Positions 22,701 through 33,899 of a stretch of 64,000 bases of DNA are shown piece by piece. Position 1 is the first letter of the stretch. Every line of letters begins with the position of its first letter. This DNA is from Myrica gale (Eukaryota; Streptophyta; Magnoliopsida; Fagales; Myricaceae): positions 19,121,271 through 19,185,270 of the forward strand of contig OZ005608.1 in assembly GCA_963930655.1 (NCBI GenBank), in the 5' to 3' direction. The translations under genes were made by a program, and so were the position numbers. A model generated the notes under the pieces. The model was not told the origin of the DNA and searched no databases. It worked only from the letters and a program-made list of their open reading frames with translations.

Positions 22701-24235
22701 TGGTGCCCGAGGAAATCAGGAGAGACTTAAAAAGGGCAGAGATTGTGCTTATCATTGCCGATCAGTTTGTCTCCATTGCAGGGCTCTCGTTGCAACCTAC
22801 CCTGGAGGAGCAGATTCGAGAGGCCCAGAAGAATGATAAGGTGATTGAAGGGATTAGAGAGCGAATTGAGAAAAAGGAAGACCCCGACTTTGGAGATAAG
22901 GATGAGTTATTACGATATCGAGGCAGAATTTGTGTGCCAAGTACAAGGGAGATTAAAGACTTGATTCTAGCAGAGGCTCATTCTACGCCTTATACCATCC
23001 ATCCAGGAGGCACGAAGATGTATCAAGATATTAAGAAGGTCTTTTGGTGGCCTAATATGAAGCGGGAGATAGCCGAGTATGTGGCTCGATGTTTGACTTG
23101 CCAGAAGGTGAAAGCCGAGCACCAGAGGCCAGCAGGAACACTAAAGCCTCTAGAGATCCCTGAATGGAAGTGGGAAGGGATAGCCATGGATTTCGTAGTG
23201 GGGTTGCCTCGAACTACTTCGGGTTACGATGCTATATGGGTGATCGTGGACCGACTAACCAAGTCGGCACACTTCTTACCCATTAAGGTGAAGTATGCCC
23301 CGGAGAAGTTAGTGGAGATTTATCTTCAAGAGATTGTCAGATTACATGGAGTGCCTAAGAGCATAGTGTCGGATAGAGATCCGAGATTTACATCGAGATT
23401 CTGGAAACGATTGCAGGAGTCATTGGGAACTCGGTTAAATTTTAGTACCGCTTTCCACCCACAGACAGATGGGCAGTCGGAAAGGACTATACAAATTCTG
23501 GAGGATATGCTCAGGGCTTGCGTTGTGGATTTCAAAGGAGGATGGGCTCAATACTTGCCTTTAGCGGAATTCGCGTACAATAACAGTTTTCAAGCAAGTA
23601 TTGGTATGGCACCCTATGAAGCCTTGTATGGGAGGAGGTGTAGATCACCTTTGTATTGGGATGAGGTAGGCGAAAGAAGGATGTTAGGGCCGGAAATAGT
23701 TTCAGAGACACGGGAAAAGATCCAAGTAATCAAAGATAGGCTTGTGACAGCCCAATGCAGGCAGAAGAGCTATGCTGATAATCGAAGAAGAGAACTTGAA
23801 TTTGAGGCTGGGAGCAGAGTATTTCTGAAGATTTCTCCGAAGAAGGGGATAACGAGATTTGGAAAAAAGGGGAAGCTCCAACCCAGATTCATAGGACCCT
23901 TTGAGATCCTAGATAGAGTTGGGCCCGTGGCGTACAGGTTGGCCCTACCCCCTTGTTTAGAGGGAGTTCACAATGTGTTTCATGTATCGCTCCTAAGGAA
24001 GTATGTAACTGACCCTACCCATGTATTAGATTATGAGCCTTTGCAGGTTAGAGAAAACCTTACGTATGTGGAAGAACCTATAAGGGTTTTGGATAGGAAG
24101 GAGCAGCAACTGAGGACCAAAACCATACCTCTTGTTAAGGTCTTGTGGAGAAACCACGGAGTAGAAGAGGCCTCATGGGAGTTAGAAAGTGAAATGTACT
24201 CGAAATATCCCCACTTACGGGAAGGACAAAGTTAA
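19745..24235 (+). mobile_element. gag-pol region of the Tekay-like gypsy
   Basis: Gag begins MPPRKQPRNRNTEEEPEE; the capsid part is near 19970-20400 (GDAKRWWLSKK). A CCHC knuckle CFQCGKPGHIARDC lies at about 20658-20699 and the protease LFDSGATHSF near 20868. The reverse transcriptase has FIDDILIYS near 21880, RNase H has [12 protein letters not shown] near 22325 and integrase has the HHCC zinc region (HPGGTKMYQ...CLTCQ, about 22999-23103) and a DDE core ([29 protein letters not shown]). A chromodomain-like end, [16 protein letters not shown], lies near 24137-24183. Chromodomains steer integration to marked chromatin (family knowledge). Nearly whole, about one break. Confidence 0.95.
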
Positions 24236-24476
24236 GAAGGATAATGTTAGAATTTCGATATGACTTGCCTGATCTGTTTTTCTTTTCATTGATACCTTTA
24301 TATTGTCTCACTATACATATGAGCTATAGTGCTATGTTGAAGTATATAAAGGCATATATATGTGTATTATGATAACGTTAGTTGTGGGGCCAGTTCGAGT
24401 ATTCACCCGTCCTAGACCTCCACCATCAGGACAAATCTCTGGTAAGGAAGATCGAATTCCGAGGACGGAATTTTAT

Positions 24477-24489
24477 AAGGAGGGGAGGA
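24477..24489 (+). other. Polypurine tract
   Basis: AAGGAGGGGAGGA immediately before the 3' LTR. It is the expected plus-strand primer site. Confidence 0.85.
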
Positions 24490-27400
24490 TGTGAGATCCC
24501 GAATTTACTTACGTCATTGTATAGGAGAGAGAGATTTTGCTATGATTTTCCTCAGGATGTAGGTATGTTTTAATTGGTGATTTTTGAGGTAAGTGTCGAC
24601 ACATTGGAACATAGTGTCGACACATTATACTAACACCCGAAAGTTTACCTTTTCCTGGAGACCAAAGTGAATTTTGACTAAGTGTTGTAAGTGTCGACAC
24701 TTTGAGTCATAGTGTCGACACATTAGACTGATACCCGAGCGTATATATCTTTCCGGAACTAGAGTGATTTTTACTAAGTGTTGGAAGTGTCGACACCTTG
24801 AGTGATGGTGTCGACACATCCAACTGAAACCCGAGAGTTCGCCTTTTTCCAGAACTCCCGTGGATTTTGACCAAGTGATGGAAGTGTCGACACCTTGAGT
24901 GATGGTGTCGACACATCTAATTGAAACCCGAGAGTTTACATTTTTTCCCACTATGGCTAAGTGTTGGAAGTGTCGACACCTTGAGTGATGGTGTCGACAC
25001 ATCTTACTAAATATGTTGTAAGTGTCGACACCTTGAGTGATGGTGTCGACACATATAACTACATTCCGGAATTTTACCGGTTTAAAATACGCGAGTTGAA
25101 ATTTATGAAGTTGGGGGAGGGCAAACTTGTCTTTTCCCCAACCATTTTCACGCCTATTACTCTCTCCCCCTTTGCCGAACACTTCATTTTTTCCCCTCTC
25201 TTCAGCCTTTTCATTTTCCCTTGCCCTAAGTCACCCACCCGAAAGAAGAAGAAGGAAGAAGGAGAGGAAGAAGGAGAAGAAGAAGGAGAAGAAAAGAAGG
25301 AGGAAGAGGAGAGAAGCGAGGTAAATCCTTGCTGGCCGAAAATCGTGCTACTCTCTCTCTCTCTCTCTCTCTCTATTCTCTTCTTGTTTCCTCTTGTTGG
25401 TTAGTTGTGGTTGGTGATGTTCTTGTTTTCTTTTGTTGGTTGGTTGTGGTTTGTTGGTAATTTGTCTAAGTAGTGTTCTCCTTGTGATTCATGGATGTTT
25501 AGTGTGGATCTAGGTATGTTCAAGGTAGATCTTGTAAGTGTAGCATAGATTTTTACATGAGAACATGTGGAAAAATGACTAGATCTGAAATGAGGGTTCA
25601 AGAGAAATTGGTTATGTGCTCTAGGTGTTTGATAAAAGGCCTAAGAGGGGATTGAAACCTAAGTTGAGCAAGTATGGCCGAATCTAGGGTTTGATGCATT
25701 AGATTGTGTATGTATGCTAGTGATATTGAGAACCACAAGCCCTAAGTTTTAGGGATATGTTCAGATCTGGGAAAATAGGCAAGAGGACCAATAACGCACA
25801 CTAGGTGTTTGGTAAACAGCCCAAGAGAAATGGGTACATGCAATGGTGTTAACTTGATAATTATGGAACCATGATTTGGTTGTAAACTTCGAGTTGAAGT
25901 TGTAAGTGGGAGGAAGGTGAGAGTATAGTTGTTGTTATGAGATGTTAAGTTAGCCTTGGATGTTGGTTGTGACATGTAGAGATTCGGATTTTGGTTGTTG
26001 GAGATTGTTGTGATTTCTGGAGTTACATATGCAGATTTCAAGGCTTTGTTGCATTGGTGGTTATCTCTTGATATTTTAGTCCAATTTTACGGGGTTGGTC
26101 TTGGAATTTGTTTCAAGTTAAGAAAGAGAGCGTTTTAAGATAACTTGCATGTGAATTAGAGGTATGACGAATATGTTATGGTATGAAAAATTAGTGTGAG
26201 GGTCTATTAAAACAGATTCGTGTGAGTAATGTATTGATTACTATATACGTTTAGTGAACCTATGAATGACAATAGTACGGTTCATTGTAGGTAACGAGAC
26301 ACTCGATACTCAAGCAAGCCTAAGGTAAGTGAAAATCTTTACAAACTGGAATGATACACTGCATGAAGAATATTCATGAATAAGCATATCAAGCATGACA
26401 TTACCAAGCACGACATGAATGCATCATGATCATTTGCATTCATTTTCCTCATGAGAAATGAGACATTTTATGCAAATGAAAGTACCATTTTTATGCTACT
26501 TTATGACAAGTTTTATGACAAGTTAATTAACGAACCCAAGTCGGTCGGTACCGTACCAAGTCAAGAAGGTGCATTCATTTCCGAAGGACGTTTACGTGAA
26601 GGATGGATGTCACCTAGGACACCCATACCGAAGGATGCTTGCAAGAAGGATGGGTAGTCCATGAGGTAAGTGCAATCACACTGAAGGATGCTTGCAAGAA
26701 GGTGTGAACCTCAAGGGTCGTGTCTAGCCACTGAAGGACGAATGAGAGAAGGTGAGCTAGCTCGACCATATGTAAGGTCCCTAAGGGAAATAAGGGACTG
26801 TTCCTACGGGAACGCACAACCCTGATGTCAGGGGTAGGTGGAGCTCAAGTAGCCCATAAGATAAGGATTGGAAAGATTTTCCAAAAGCAAGAGATTTATA
26901 AGTAATAGTGAAGTTTTCAAGAGCAAGTGCATGTGCATATGCAATCATGAGGCATACACGTGCATCAAAATTCATGATCATGCATGAATTACATACGTTT
27001 ACATGATGTTTCAAGTTAAAGCTCATGATATTTCAAGTTCAAGTACGTGAACTACATTATGTTTAAGTTCATGATTATTTTAAGTTCATGATGATTTCAA
27101 GTTCAAGTGCATGCTTACAATTTCAACCCATGTTTTAGCTATAATTCCTTACTGAGTCTTTCGACTCACAGTTTTAAATTGTATCATTCCAGATGATGTT
27201 ACAGGGGTGGAATCTTAAGAAGAGGACCTTGAACCCTAGGAGAAGGGTTGATGAAATGTCTCTCTTGTTTGCTAACGTTAGGAAAGATTTAGCTAATTTT
27301 TGTAAAAGCCGGCATGAGCCACCGTGATGTGGTGGTCATGGGTTTCATTTGGCTTAGTTAGTTAATGTTTTAAACTGGTTCATATTTTGAGAATATGTTT

Positions 27401-27593
27401 AACAACCTTGAGTTATCAATGGAAAGTATGTTCTTATGCACGTTATACGCTAGCATTATAAGGTTTCTTTTTAACATTGAAGCATCAACGTCTTTTCCGC
27501 TGCAAGTATAGTATTAAGTACGCTGGAGCGTCCCATGCCGGGAATGCTCGCGGCTGTCATTAGCCTCGTTTAGCTAGCGTTCGGGGCGTGACA
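24490..27593 (+). repeat. 3' LTR of the Tekay-like gypsy
   Basis: 3104 bp and almost the same as the 5' LTR. The palindrome-pair minisatellite is at 24593-25052. It ends at the second copy of the TCGAC duplication. Confidence 0.95.
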
Positions 27594-28440
27594 TCGACGG
27601 TCCTTCTCCATCTTCACAAGCTTCCTCCTCAACAGGTGGAATATCATACGTGTTTCTAGGGGTAATCTTTTGAACAATGTTCCAGTGGCTGCCCAGCTTC
27701 ATATCATCGATATAAAACACTTTATTCCCCTGAGAAGCTAGCACGAACGGGTCATCCTTGTACCACTTTCGGGATGTGTTAATACTAACAAACAGACCAG
27801 TTTTATCAAGACCTAAATTTTGAGTACTCAAATCAAACCAATCACATTTTAGTAAATAAACTATATTCCCCCGCAAATAACGCAACGCGTAAATATCCAT
27901 GACGTAACCGTAAAAATCAATATCCTCCCCATCATGGTCCCCCGGAACAACCACACCACTATTCTGGGTGTTACAAAACTGTTCACAAAAGACCATGTGA
28001 AACCTAACTCCATTCACTACACACTCAAAGTAACAAAGTGTCTGCTGATCCGGATCGAATGCTATCTCCATTCCTTATGCATAGTTTGAACCTAAAATAG
28101 TAAACACATATTAAGTTTGAATCTAAAAAAATGATCACTTAAATCTAAACATATAATAGGGAGCAAATTAAATAAATACCCGAGTTCTAAACCATAACGG
28201 AAATTCTTCTTCGTGCTTCCTATCAACATTTATTGGTGATTTCCTCCTCATCTCTTCCAAGTGCTTGCTATAAAGAAATAAGATATTTTATAATAAATTA
28301 AAATATAATGAATTGAGAAGTGTTTAAGTGAGCCAATATTCTTATAAGCGCTTACTATATATGTTGGTTGATTTCTGAACAGTTGTTGAGTACGTACCAC
28401 TACGCCTTTGTAAATTCATTTCTATTCAAATCTTGCCCCT
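27594..28440 (-). pseudogene. CACTA transposase remnant with DUF4216 domain
   Basis: The minus-strand exon at 27594-28071 encodes a DUF4216-like domain: GEDIDFYGYVMDIYALRYL, then VYLLKCDWFD, LFVSINTSRKW, DDPFVLASQGNKVFYIDD and W, ending in an acidic run cut by the gypsy. Upstream exon pieces include EEMRRKSPINVDRKHEEEFP, then LWFRTRV (about 28172-28262), and WYVLNNCSEINQHI (about 28360-28410) with a GTAAGCGC donor. These are the conserved blocks before DUF4216 in plant CACTA transposases. The catalytic Transposase_21 core should lie upstream (above 28440), but subterminal repeats begin there instead, so this is an internal-deletion derivative. The tail continues at 16280-16495. Confidence 0.75.
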
Positions 28441-28649
28441 TCCAGCTCCCAGCGGTCGAACACTTTGAGTAAACACAGAGAACTGACAATAGCAGATACA
28501 ATTACGCACGTTACGCATATTATAAACTCAAACTGTCCATAACGTGTACAATTCAAGAATTACATCGAGTTCGTTATCCGAACTTCGAGTAATTCTTAAA
28601 CGAGGCTAGGGCTACTAAATGAATGCATGACATAACAGCAAAACCCGTT

Positions 28650-29590
28650 CGGACGTGACAAAACGTCCGAACAATACATATAATTGTTCAGACGTTTTTT
28701 CCAAATACGTCTGAACCGAATAAACGGGTCCGGACGGTGTATATGACGTCTGGACTACGATTGTCGAACAAGAAAGTTCTTTACCGCACAGACTCTATCT
28801 TCGCCGCAAATACATGCCAAAATCAACCCAAATCACAAACACTTCAATATAAACACCTCACAACCAACCCCAAACTCCATCGCTATCATTTTAGACCCTA
28901 AAATTGGAAAAACACATCCTTTGATATCCTAAAATCCATGCTTTTCATCCTAAAACAAAAGAAATTTTAAAACTCACTAACCTCAGATGCAATCCAACGC
29001 GAAATTCCAATTGAATTGCTATTTTCACACGTTTTTCCACGAGATTGACTTCCAAAATCAGCTCCCATTTTCTACTCTCGCTCAAATCTCTCAAAATTTC
29101 GAAGTATTTTACGTTTTGGCTATATTATCTGCGATTTCGCGTCTTTCAAACGAATACAGGACATTCGGACGCGTTTAATGTAGTTCGAATGCCTACATGT
29201 ATAATATTTTGAGAGAATCGTTGCCGCCTAAAATTTCACACAGTTTGAACGTTATATTGTACGTCCGAACGCAGACTTATTTTTCACGACATCGTTTTAG
29301 AAATCCCCAAACGACGTCATCTGATCCTACTCAAATGCGTCCGGACATAACATAAACGTTTGAACACTAGCTTAAATTACATGACACCGTTTTAGACATA
29401 CCAAGACGGTAGCGTCTGATCATAAACAATTAAGTCCGGACGATATCAAATATATTTTCTGAACTGAATGTTAAAAGAAAAAGCGTGTCGACCGTATAAA
29501 CAAGTGTTTGGACGATTTTTTTTACATTATACGACATCATTCGAGCTTACAGTAACAAGTCCGGACGGTAAAACACAATGTCTGAACGGG
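28650..29590. repeat. Inner subterminal-repeat block, right arm of CACTA A
   Basis: Inverted counterpart of 13520-14300 with many CGTTCGGACG/CGTCCGAAC words. About 28555-28760 mirrors 14155-14345 closely, e.g. AATTCTTAAACGAGGCTAGG versus the CCTAGCC...TTTAAGAATTAC stretch near 14310-14333. Confidence 0.6.
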
Positions 29591-29904
29591 TATCAAATTC
29601 TTTTTTTTTTTGGTTTCCAGTTTTTTTAAAACTTAAAAAATTAAATTTATTAACAAGTTTTAAATAACCATAGTTAGTTAATAATATAAACAAACTTAAG
29701 TGTGTTAAGTTATAAAAATAATATTTGTTTGAATTACTGTACCGAAATGAGAAATGTAACATTCATTAACATATTATATTAAGTTCCAATAAATACAAAT
29801 AACATAACTGAAACAACATAAATATATCAAATATCATCAAAACATAATAAAAAAATAATTCTCTAAATAAAACAAAACTATTACATGTCCACAAAGCAGG
29901 TAGA

Positions 29905-30183
29905 CTACTGTTCATCATCATCATCATCGGTGAGTTTAAGAACAATTCGGACTTGGCGAAGGTGCTCCTCTATCACCACGACCCGCTCTATCAAGGGAAA
30001 GAGCTCCGCACCGGTTGCCACGCCCTTCAGGACCTGTTTGAGCGCAGCGACCTCCCTCCTCCACCCAACGTCCATATCTGCGACCTTCTGCTCCAAAGTC
30101 ATCAGCCGACGACTAATATAATTGACCAAGACATGGGTGGGCTGCAAGACAGACTCCATTCGATAAGTCAGCTTCGTCATCAT
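29905..30183 (-). CDS. Coiled-coil protein segment carried by CACTA A
   Basis: Open frame of 92 codons: LQPTHVLVNYISRRLMTLEQ, then KVADMDVGWRREVAALKQVL and LFPLIERVVVIEEHLRQV, ending KLTDDDDDEQ. Heptad-like leucine/valine spacing suggests a coiled coil. Related sequence lies in the left arm (12605-12855, plus strand) and in element C (about 49905-50190, minus strand), so it belongs to the CACTA family rather than to the host. A longer related reading in C (MVALGELVDLASYIFQTACA at 50440-50637) suggests this is the C-terminal part of a bigger protein, perhaps of the 'putative plant transposon protein' type. Function unknown. The ATG used is not certain to be the real start. Confidence 0.45.
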   Translation of the reverse strand: MMTKLTYRMESVLQPTHVLVNYISRRLMTLEQKVADMDVGWRREVAALKQVLKGVATGAELFPLIERVVVIEEHLRQVRIVLKLTDDDDDEQ

Positions 30184-30456
30184 GCCTCTCCATTGCCTCC
30201 TCAGGCAGCTCCTATCGTATAACTCTAGCAGCTAGCAGTGCTCGGCGTGCCTAAGCCATCGATTTGGAAAACGTTGTCTTTTTTATCGCCCCTACTGGAA
30301 GCGCCCTCGGCTCTTCAGCATTTTCGGGTACCATCATGGTGTGCAGGAACTAGGTCAGAATAATTTCGTGCGGCAATGAAATAGTAGCATCAGTCTTCAA
30401 TCTAACACGGTATAATTTCACTCAAATTTTTAATTTTATGTATTTATTTTAAATAC

Positions 30457-30500
<44 letters not shown>
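30457..30500. repeat. AT microsatellite
   Basis: About 20 uninterrupted TA dinucleotides in the right arm of CACTA A. Confidence 0.9.
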
Positions 30501-30505
<5 letters not shown>

Positions 30506-30820
30506 AAACCCATTTATATTAAATATTTGTTATAACTAACCATCAATTTAATTATAATTGCAAGCGAATTACACTAACAGTTATCATCTAATTACACTAA
30601 TCGTTCCGTTAACATATAAAACGTACTTATCATCTCTTTAATTTTACTAATTGTCCGTTTAAATTTTAATAAATTTAATTTAATGAAAAAACGTAATTAA
30701 TATAAAATATAAAATATAATCCAAATACCGAACGAAAAACACAATCATAATGTCTAATACCAGTTGAAAATGGTCATTCAAACGATAAGTAAATAATAGT
30801 GATAAAACATAGACAGGAGA

Positions 30821-31237
30821 CTACTCCAAATCACGAGCTACCTCTGGCTCGTCCATATCTTGTCCCAGGGCATCACAAACATACGTCAAATGCTCTTCCA
30901 TATTATCCATCCGTCTGACGAGTGTCTGCAGCTGTATTAGCACGGTATGGACAGACTGGGACAACTGAGACAATTGTTCTCCCATCCTTATTAGTTCCAT
31001 CCGCATAATATTCAACTCTTCCGTTATAGCCCTATCCGTTAGAGCAAGTTTGGTCTCCAGACCGGTTAAGCGGCATTGCAGCTCCATGCACAACGAATAA
31101 GTCGGTTGCACTATCGCCCGAATACTCTCGTTTAACTTCTTTAAATAGGCGTCTGCCCACGTTGGTAACTCTGTTTGTCCCTCGACATTGGTGATACTTC
31201 TCCTAGAGCGTTCAATTATCAACCTAACAAAATCCAT
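30821..31237 (-). CDS. Coiled-coil protein carried by CACTA A, second segment
   Basis: Uninterrupted 138-codon frame: MDFVRLIIERSRRSITNVEG, then PTWADAYLKKLNESIRAIVQ, LTGLETKLALTDRAITEELN, and LVRRMDNMEEHLTYVCDALG, ending MDEPEVARDLE. Long amphipathic heptads with almost no proline after residue 30 point to an extended coiled coil. Copies exist in CACTA B (plus strand, about 34919-35048 and 36142-36417), as a short piece in the left arm (12510-12598), and at the right end of C (about 52580-52710). The protein is preserved better than the transposase. It could be an element-encoded accessory protein or a captured gene. I do not recognise a named family. Confidence 0.5.
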   Translation of the reverse strand: MDFVRLIIERSRRSITNVEGQTELPTWADAYLKKLNESIRAIVQPTYSLCMELQCRLTGLETKLALTDRAITEELNIMRMELIRMGEQLSQLSQSVHTVLIQLQTLVRRMDNMEEHLTYVCDALGQDMDEPEVARDLE

Positions 31238-32239
31238 TCAGATGAACTTCAAAATGCGTCGTTTAAATTTTAGGCAGTCCGAACGTTAAAGAAAACGTCC
31301 GAATAAAAAAATATCGTCCAAACATTTAATAAACCGTTCGGACGGTGTGAAACGTCGTCCGAACATGCTTCGATGAACACCATCAAAACAGAGCGATTTG
31401 ATAGACACAAACAACACAACAAACGGTATTGAATCGAAATCGAGAAATTGAAAAGCAAATTCATGAAGTAAGTTTTACCTGAAGTTCCTTGAGAGGTCTA
31501 AAACGGATAGCCAAAACGTTTGGGAGAAAATTTTGAGAGAAGTGAGTGAGATTGTGATTTTGACAAAGTCTAGCGAGTTTAATATGTCCAGTAACCGTCC
31601 GAACGCTTTATATAACCGTTCAGACTCTTCTCAGCGGTTATATTCACACGTGACCTTATCAAATTTAACCTCATTAAATATGCCCGTTTCGAAAAGGTTC
31701 TAGACCTTATACGGTCCAGACTCTAAATTTGGGTCTGGAAGGTATCCATGTCACGTATTTGAAGTTTTGCAACGTAGAACCACACGATTCGCGGAAGAAG
31801 AATTGATAATTGTGCGGACATTTTTTCTTACCGTCCGGACTCCGTAATATTGTTCGTTGGAACTTTGTTGATAACGTCCGGACGTACTAGACTCTTCATG
31901 ACGATTTTTAATTTCTCACTATATCCTGACGATTATTATTCTTCAGGGAATGGTCGTTCGGACGTGTTAAAAAACGAGTCCGAACGGTATTTTAAAAATT
32001 GTGACTATTTTAACTGTCACTCAGTTACGACGATTTGGAATTTATCACTCTGCATAGCGTCCGAATGGATTATTGTTCGTCCGGACTGAAGTTTGTTTGT
32101 TGTGACGAGATTTATCATCACTCATTCGCGACGCGTGTATGTCGTCACACCAGAAATACGTCTTAACGTTGTTTTGACCTGTCTGGATGGTTTTGGTGTT
32201 CCTGGATGGTTTTCAGTGACAAAATTAATATTTTGATAG

Positions 32240-32313
32240 AGAAAGTTAACTTTAGGTGACAAAATTTGGTTTGACACCCAAAATTTTGTCACCTAAACCT
32301 ATATTTCTTGTAG
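32240..32313 (-). repeat. Right terminal inverted repeat of CACTA A
   Basis: Mirror of 11830-11905, ending TTCTTGTAG. The usual final TG of a CACTA end reads CA here, so the terminus is altered by one or two bases. Confidence 0.75.
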
Positions 32314-33899
32314 CATGTGTTTTCGGCGGCAATTAATAGTGTCTTAAATCTTAAAGGATTAAGATTAGCAAACATGATGCAATAGACCATCTAATACTTG
32401 AAGTACCATTAATACCATTGGATGGATGGGTGAAAAGGAATGTCAAGGATATGATTAATTAAGTTTTCTCCTCTTTAGAGGGTAGTTCGTCAAATTATAT
32501 CTTAATTAGTTGGCTCTGATGGCATTAATTAAGTATAGAGCCATCGAGCATTAGGAAACTTCAATCGATGTCAATATTACTGCTAAAATAGTTGAACTTC
32601 TAGTTTCTCAGAGTAGCAAAGTAAAAACCCCATATACAAATTTAATCTTTCTGGTCATGAGCTAGGTTAATTGGCAATTTACAGCTTTTATAGTAATTAT
32701 GTGGGATATGGGCCTCTACTTTTATTACGAACGAGTCATAGGCCGTACGTACATCCGAAACCTGCCCAGGCCAGATTTAAACCTAAACGGGCCACTCAAA
32801 TATAAGTTAATATAGAAAAAAAAAAATATAAGTTAATATATATGAACTAGTAGCTGGATCGAAAATTTGTTAAGGCCGCGGACATATCAATCTAACATTA
32901 TAAGTCATTTGATGAGACTGCTGCAGATCCTGAAACTGTTGTTTGGGTGCTGGTATGATCTTGACAACCGAAGAAAATTGCTGTACAAAAAAGGTCTGCA
33001 CTGCGACCCCATTCGAACCACCAGGGAATTTTCCCTCTTCTCAGGGTGGCCACGAGCCACTTGTAGAGGGCCGTGAATTCCCCAGCCCTCTCGGCGACGC
33101 GTACGATTTCTGGAGCTACGCGTAAACTCTAGTTTTCCTTGGAAGGCCAATGAGATTGGCTTACTGAAAAGCTCAGTCCATGGAGATCATCATAATAAGA
33201 TAAATGGGACAAATCAAGTGCTTCAGATGCTGAAACTGTTGTTTGGGTGCTCATATGATCTTGACAACCAAAGAAAGTTGTGCTTCCCATGGAGATAAAA
33301 TAAAAATAAAAATAAGAAAGTACAAAAGAATAATAGTGCACTGCGACCGACCCTACTCGAACCGCACCAGGGGATTTCCCCTCTTCTTATGGTGGCCGTC
33401 GGCGATATATATATATATACACATGTATATAGAATAATGGCAAATAGCAATAAAATGTAATATTTATTCACTAAAGATAGTTGAACACGTTAATGTCCAA
33501 TATGGACAAAACCATGTGTCTACTAGCCATAGATAGTACATTTAATTTAGACATCGTTTCTTTGTTGGATTCAAAAGATTGATAGATAAAATATATATCA
33601 ATTACTACAGTGGTTAGAAGAAAATCCACAACGCGAGGCACATTAATTACTTGAAAGTAGTGGATCTGATTTAGTGGTATCTATGTCATCAATTTTGACC
33701 ACATCCTGTACTACTTACGGTCCTACTGCAGTTCATTGGGATTGGCCGCCTGAAGCTAAAATAATGAAACAAATTAGAAGTTTGGTTGTGGTTTCTTCAT
33801 CATCTATGATGACGTGCGTAATCTTACCACAGCCGAAGGCGCAAAGTGAAAAATAGCTATATATATATATAAAGAAAAATCGAGAAAAAAGAAAACCAT
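32314..33899. other. Spacer between two CACTA elements, with an imperfect direct repeat
   Basis: No coding signal recognised. A ~125-bp segment at about 32925-33050 (CTGAAACTGTTGTTTGGGTG ... GAATTTTCCCTCTTCTCAGG) recurs at about 33227-33395, with an extra ~45-bp A-rich insert in the second copy. A short TA run lies near 33409. Confidence 0.55.

Larger units (their letters stand above)
16496..27593 (+). mobile_element. Young Ty3/gypsy chromovirus, Tekay/Del-like, nearly whole
   Basis: Flanked by the perfect 5-bp duplication TCGAC (16491-16495 and 27594-27598). Two ~3.1-kb LTRs (TGTGAGATCC...GGCGTGACA) enclose a Met primer site, gag-pol and a purine tract. In family terms it makes a capsid and a Pol with protease, reverse transcriptase, RNase H and integrase. 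The C-terminal chromodomain-like segment and long LTRs fit the Tekay lineage (inference). By eye the LTRs differ at only about three bases plus a CT-repeat length. At a plant rate near 1.3e-8 per site per year that is some tens of thousands of years. The coding region looks almost whole, with about one break. It sits inside CACTA A. Confidence 0.95.
11830..32313 (-). mobile_element. CACTA (En/Spm) element A, split by a gypsy insertion
   Basis: Left end CACTACAAGAAATATAGG at 11830. The right end at 32313 is its inverted copy (...CCTATATTTCTTGTAG). The first ~75 bp of the two ends match closely and fold into GGTGACAAAATTT hairpins. Inside are inverted long arms (about 11830-14340 versus 28560-32313), dense in CGTTCGGAC/GTCCGAACG subterminal repeats. 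It also holds coiled-coil ORF pieces, a plus-strand Ptta-like remnant (14382-14893) and minus-strand transposase remnants (16280-16495 and 27594-28440). The central transposase core (Transposase_21 family) is absent, so it is non-autonomous. Without the gypsy it is about 9.4 kb. The left 3-bp flank is TAT and the right CAT, so a target duplication is doubtful. Strand follows the transposase. Confidence 0.75.

Noticed and set aside
16496-27593. Two 3.1-kb copies as a segmental duplication
   Set aside because: Primer site, purine tract, TG...CA ends and a 5-bp duplication show they are LTRs.
32311-32316. A 3-bp target duplication for CACTA A
   Set aside because: The flanks are TAT and CAT and the right terminus is altered, so the duplication cannot be claimed.
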